Origin: Microvirga vignae
Lineage (GTDB): Bacteria; Pseudomonadota; Alphaproteobacteria; Rhizobiales; Beijerinckiaceae
NCBI RefSeq assembly: GCF_001017175.1
Contig: NZ_LCYG01000042.1
Span: 195,155-259,154 of the forward strand
DNA length: 64,000 nt
Direction of reading: 5' to 3'
The number at the start of each line of letters is the position of its first letter. Position 1 is the first letter of the stretch. A program made the translations under genes and the position numbers. A model generated the notes under the pieces. That model saw only the letters and a list, made by a program, of their open reading frames with translations. It searched no databases and had not been told where the DNA came from. Of the stretch, positions 62,615 through 64,000 are shown piece by piece.

Positions 62615-63958
62615 TCACCCCACAGGCTTCAGCAAGACGACGTTGCGGGTGACGCCGCGCAAGGGCTCGTGCGCCACCTCGATCCAGGAACCTGCCTCGT
62701 CCGCATCCTGCACCGTCTCCGCTGAGGCCAGCAGGTCGCAATCCGTGTTCTTCGTGGCCTGCTCGATGCGCGACGCGATGTTGACCGTCTCGCCGACGAC
62801 TGTGAATTCGAGACGGCTCTCGTCACCCACCACGCCGCAGAAGACCTCGCCCGTATGAATGCCGATGCCGACGCGCACGGGCGGATCGAACTGCCGCTTG
62901 ATGTTCCAGCGCTCGATCAATCGCAGCAGCGTGCGCCCGCAGGCGAGCGCGCGGCGCGCATCGTCGTCGCCCGCGCCCGGCACGCCGAAAAGGACCAGCG
63001 CACCGTCACCCGTGAACTTGTCGATGACGCCGCCGTGGCGGCTTGCGGCCCTGAGCACGCGGCGGCGGAACGAGGTGATGAACACGGCGAGCCGCGCCGG
63101 GTCCATGGTCTCGCCGAAAGAGGTGGAGGCGCGCATGTCCACGAACAGTACCGTGACGCGGGCACGCCGCCCCCGTCTCAATGACGCGAAGGCCTGTTCC
63201 GTGAGAACGGGCGCGAGCTCGCGCGGCAGATAGCGGGTGAGATTGACGCGCAAGGTGGTCTCGCGCACCGCCCGCTCCAGCAGCACACGGCCTTGCCGCG
63301 CCACGAGAATGAGGATCAGCGCGAGCGACAGGATCATGGCGAGGCGAACCAGGTTCGCCTGTTCGGAAAACACGGCGTTGATCTCGGAGAGATCCCGCTG
63401 CCGCTCGGCGGGGGTCAACGCCTCGCCGCCGAAGGCGAGCAGCGACAGGCCCACCACATAGATGAGTGCGACCAGGATTTGCAGGCGCGGCTGATAGTGA
63501 ATGGCTACCGCGGCAAGCGTGATGGGGACCACCCAGACAACCGGGAAGACTGCAAACAATCCACCAGGAATCCCTAAGCCCCAATGGCTGTAAGCCAGAT
63601 TCCCGAGGACCAGCAACGCGTCGAGCACGGCGGTAGAAACGGGGAGTTGCTCCACTGCAATGCGCTTCGAGGCGAGCCAAGCGCTCCCCCAGCCGGAGAC
63701 CCCAAAGAGAGCCAATGTCATCTCCGCCGCAGCGATCTGCTTCATGGCCATTGGATTCACAAGCTGAACGCCATGGGCGGCGAGCACCACCGTGATGAGC
63801 AGAATGCCCGCTACGACCACGCGGACCATGCCGGCCCGCTGCAGGGCTCCCGTATCCGCCTCGCGGATCAGGCGTGTCGTTGCGTCGCTCAGTTCCCGTG
63901 GACTCCGCCGTTTGCGGAGCGAGACCCAGGCGGATCGGATGCGCGAAGAATGGTCCAC
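62615..63958 (-). CDS. Membrane class III adenylate/guanylate cyclase
   Basis: A 447-residue protein: five to six membrane segments (about residues 44-222) and a cytoplasmic class III cyclase domain (about 262-440). The metal aspartates are D274 in VLFVDMRAS and D318 in DKFTGDGALVLFG; K314 fits adenine recognition; VGETVNIASRIEQA supplies the catalytic Asn and Arg. It should make cAMP; the product is inferred. GTG 63958 is the start because a stop lies about 20 bases upstream in the frame; a downstream ATG at residue 44 is the alternative. Confidence 0.85.
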   Translation of the reverse strand: MDHSSRIRSAWVSLRKRRSPRELSDATTRLIREADTGALQRAGMVRVVVAGILLITVVLAAHGVQLVNPMAMKQIAAAEMTLALFGVSGWGSAWLASKRIAVEQLPVSTAVLDALLVLGNLAYSHWGLGIPGGLFAVFPVVWVVPITLAAVAIHYQPRLQILVALIYVVGLSLLAFGGEALTPAERQRDLSEINAVFSEQANLVRLAMILSLALILILVARQGRVLLERAVRETTLRVNLTRYLPRELAPVLTEQAFASLRRGRRARVTVLFVDMRASTSFGETMDPARLAVFITSFRRRVLRAASRHGGVIDKFTGDGALVLFGVPGAGDDDARRALACGRTLLRLIERWNIKRQFDPPVRVGIGIHTGEVFCGVVGDESRLEFTVVGETVNIASRIEQATKNTDCDLLASAETVQDADEAGSWIEVAHEPLRGVTRNVVLLKPVG

Positions 63959-64000
63959 GGGGTTCTTTTCGGCAGGTGCTAGGTCGTGTGGACGGATTTG

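Overview
The window is a GC-rich (roughly 63-64 percent by eye) stretch of alphaproteobacterial chromosome. The strongest taxonomic clue is a complete acpXL-lpxXL cluster (9692-16091), which makes and attaches the very-long-chain acyl group of lipid A and is typical of Rhizobiales (Hyphomicrobiales). The gene neighbourhoods (ffh-rpsP-rimM-trmD, rplS-leuC, leuD, leuB, asd, dapF-mtaB-ftsY-yciB) and the many short palindromic intergenic repeats fit the Methylobacteriaceae/Microvirga side of that order; this placement is inference. The window reads as ordinary core chromosome: no insertion sequence, phage, CRISPR array or origin was seen.

Layout. 1-9662: a broken YeiH-type exporter gene, small metabolic enzymes (PhhB, GFA protein, SDR), a candidate small RNA, an IalB-like secreted protein, rlmN, two tandem membrane proteins, a LysE exporter, and a LemA-TPM-TPM group. 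9692-16091: the lipid A very-long-chain fatty acid cluster, with a dedicated carrier protein, dehydratase, two ketosynthase-like proteins (one lacking the catalytic cysteine), reductases and an acyltransferase. 16403-31010: a tyrosine phosphatase, an MsbA-like ABC exporter, an AceE/transketolase-like enzyme, an AAA ATPase, tRNA-Gly(GCC), ProX, a CnoX-like thioredoxin, Lon-N and Trm112 proteins, a HpcH/CitE lyase, a PLP enzyme and a carbonic anhydrase. 31086-46345: amino-acid biosynthesis (asd, leuB, leuD, leuC) mixed with a kinase-USP fusion and its phosphoesterase partner, a lytic transglycosylase, a sulfite-oxidase-like enzyme and rplS. 46477-50055: a small regulatory/transport insert (Lrp regulator with EamA transporter; HxlR regulator with a cysteine-synthase-like enzyme) that lies between rplS and trmD. 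50069-63958: trmD, rimM, rpsP, ffh, a second candidate small RNA, an MBL hydrolase, dapF, mtaB, ftsY, yciB and a membrane class III cyclase.

Two features run through the window. First, dispersed palindromic elements: a roughly 105-119 bp family with CTAG ends (34875, 37574, 38660, 41500, partial at 45831), an 80-100 bp GTCAT...ATGAC family (eight copies, two of them 86/87 identical although 45 kb apart), and one further type at 19880. Three CTAG elements provide the TAG stop codon of a neighbouring gene, and one lies inside the reading frame of the kinase-USP gene. Second, the SRP pathway is represented at both ends of one region (ffh and ftsY) around translation genes, as is usual in this group.

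All functional names come from motifs and remembered family features in the translated sequence; no database search was run.
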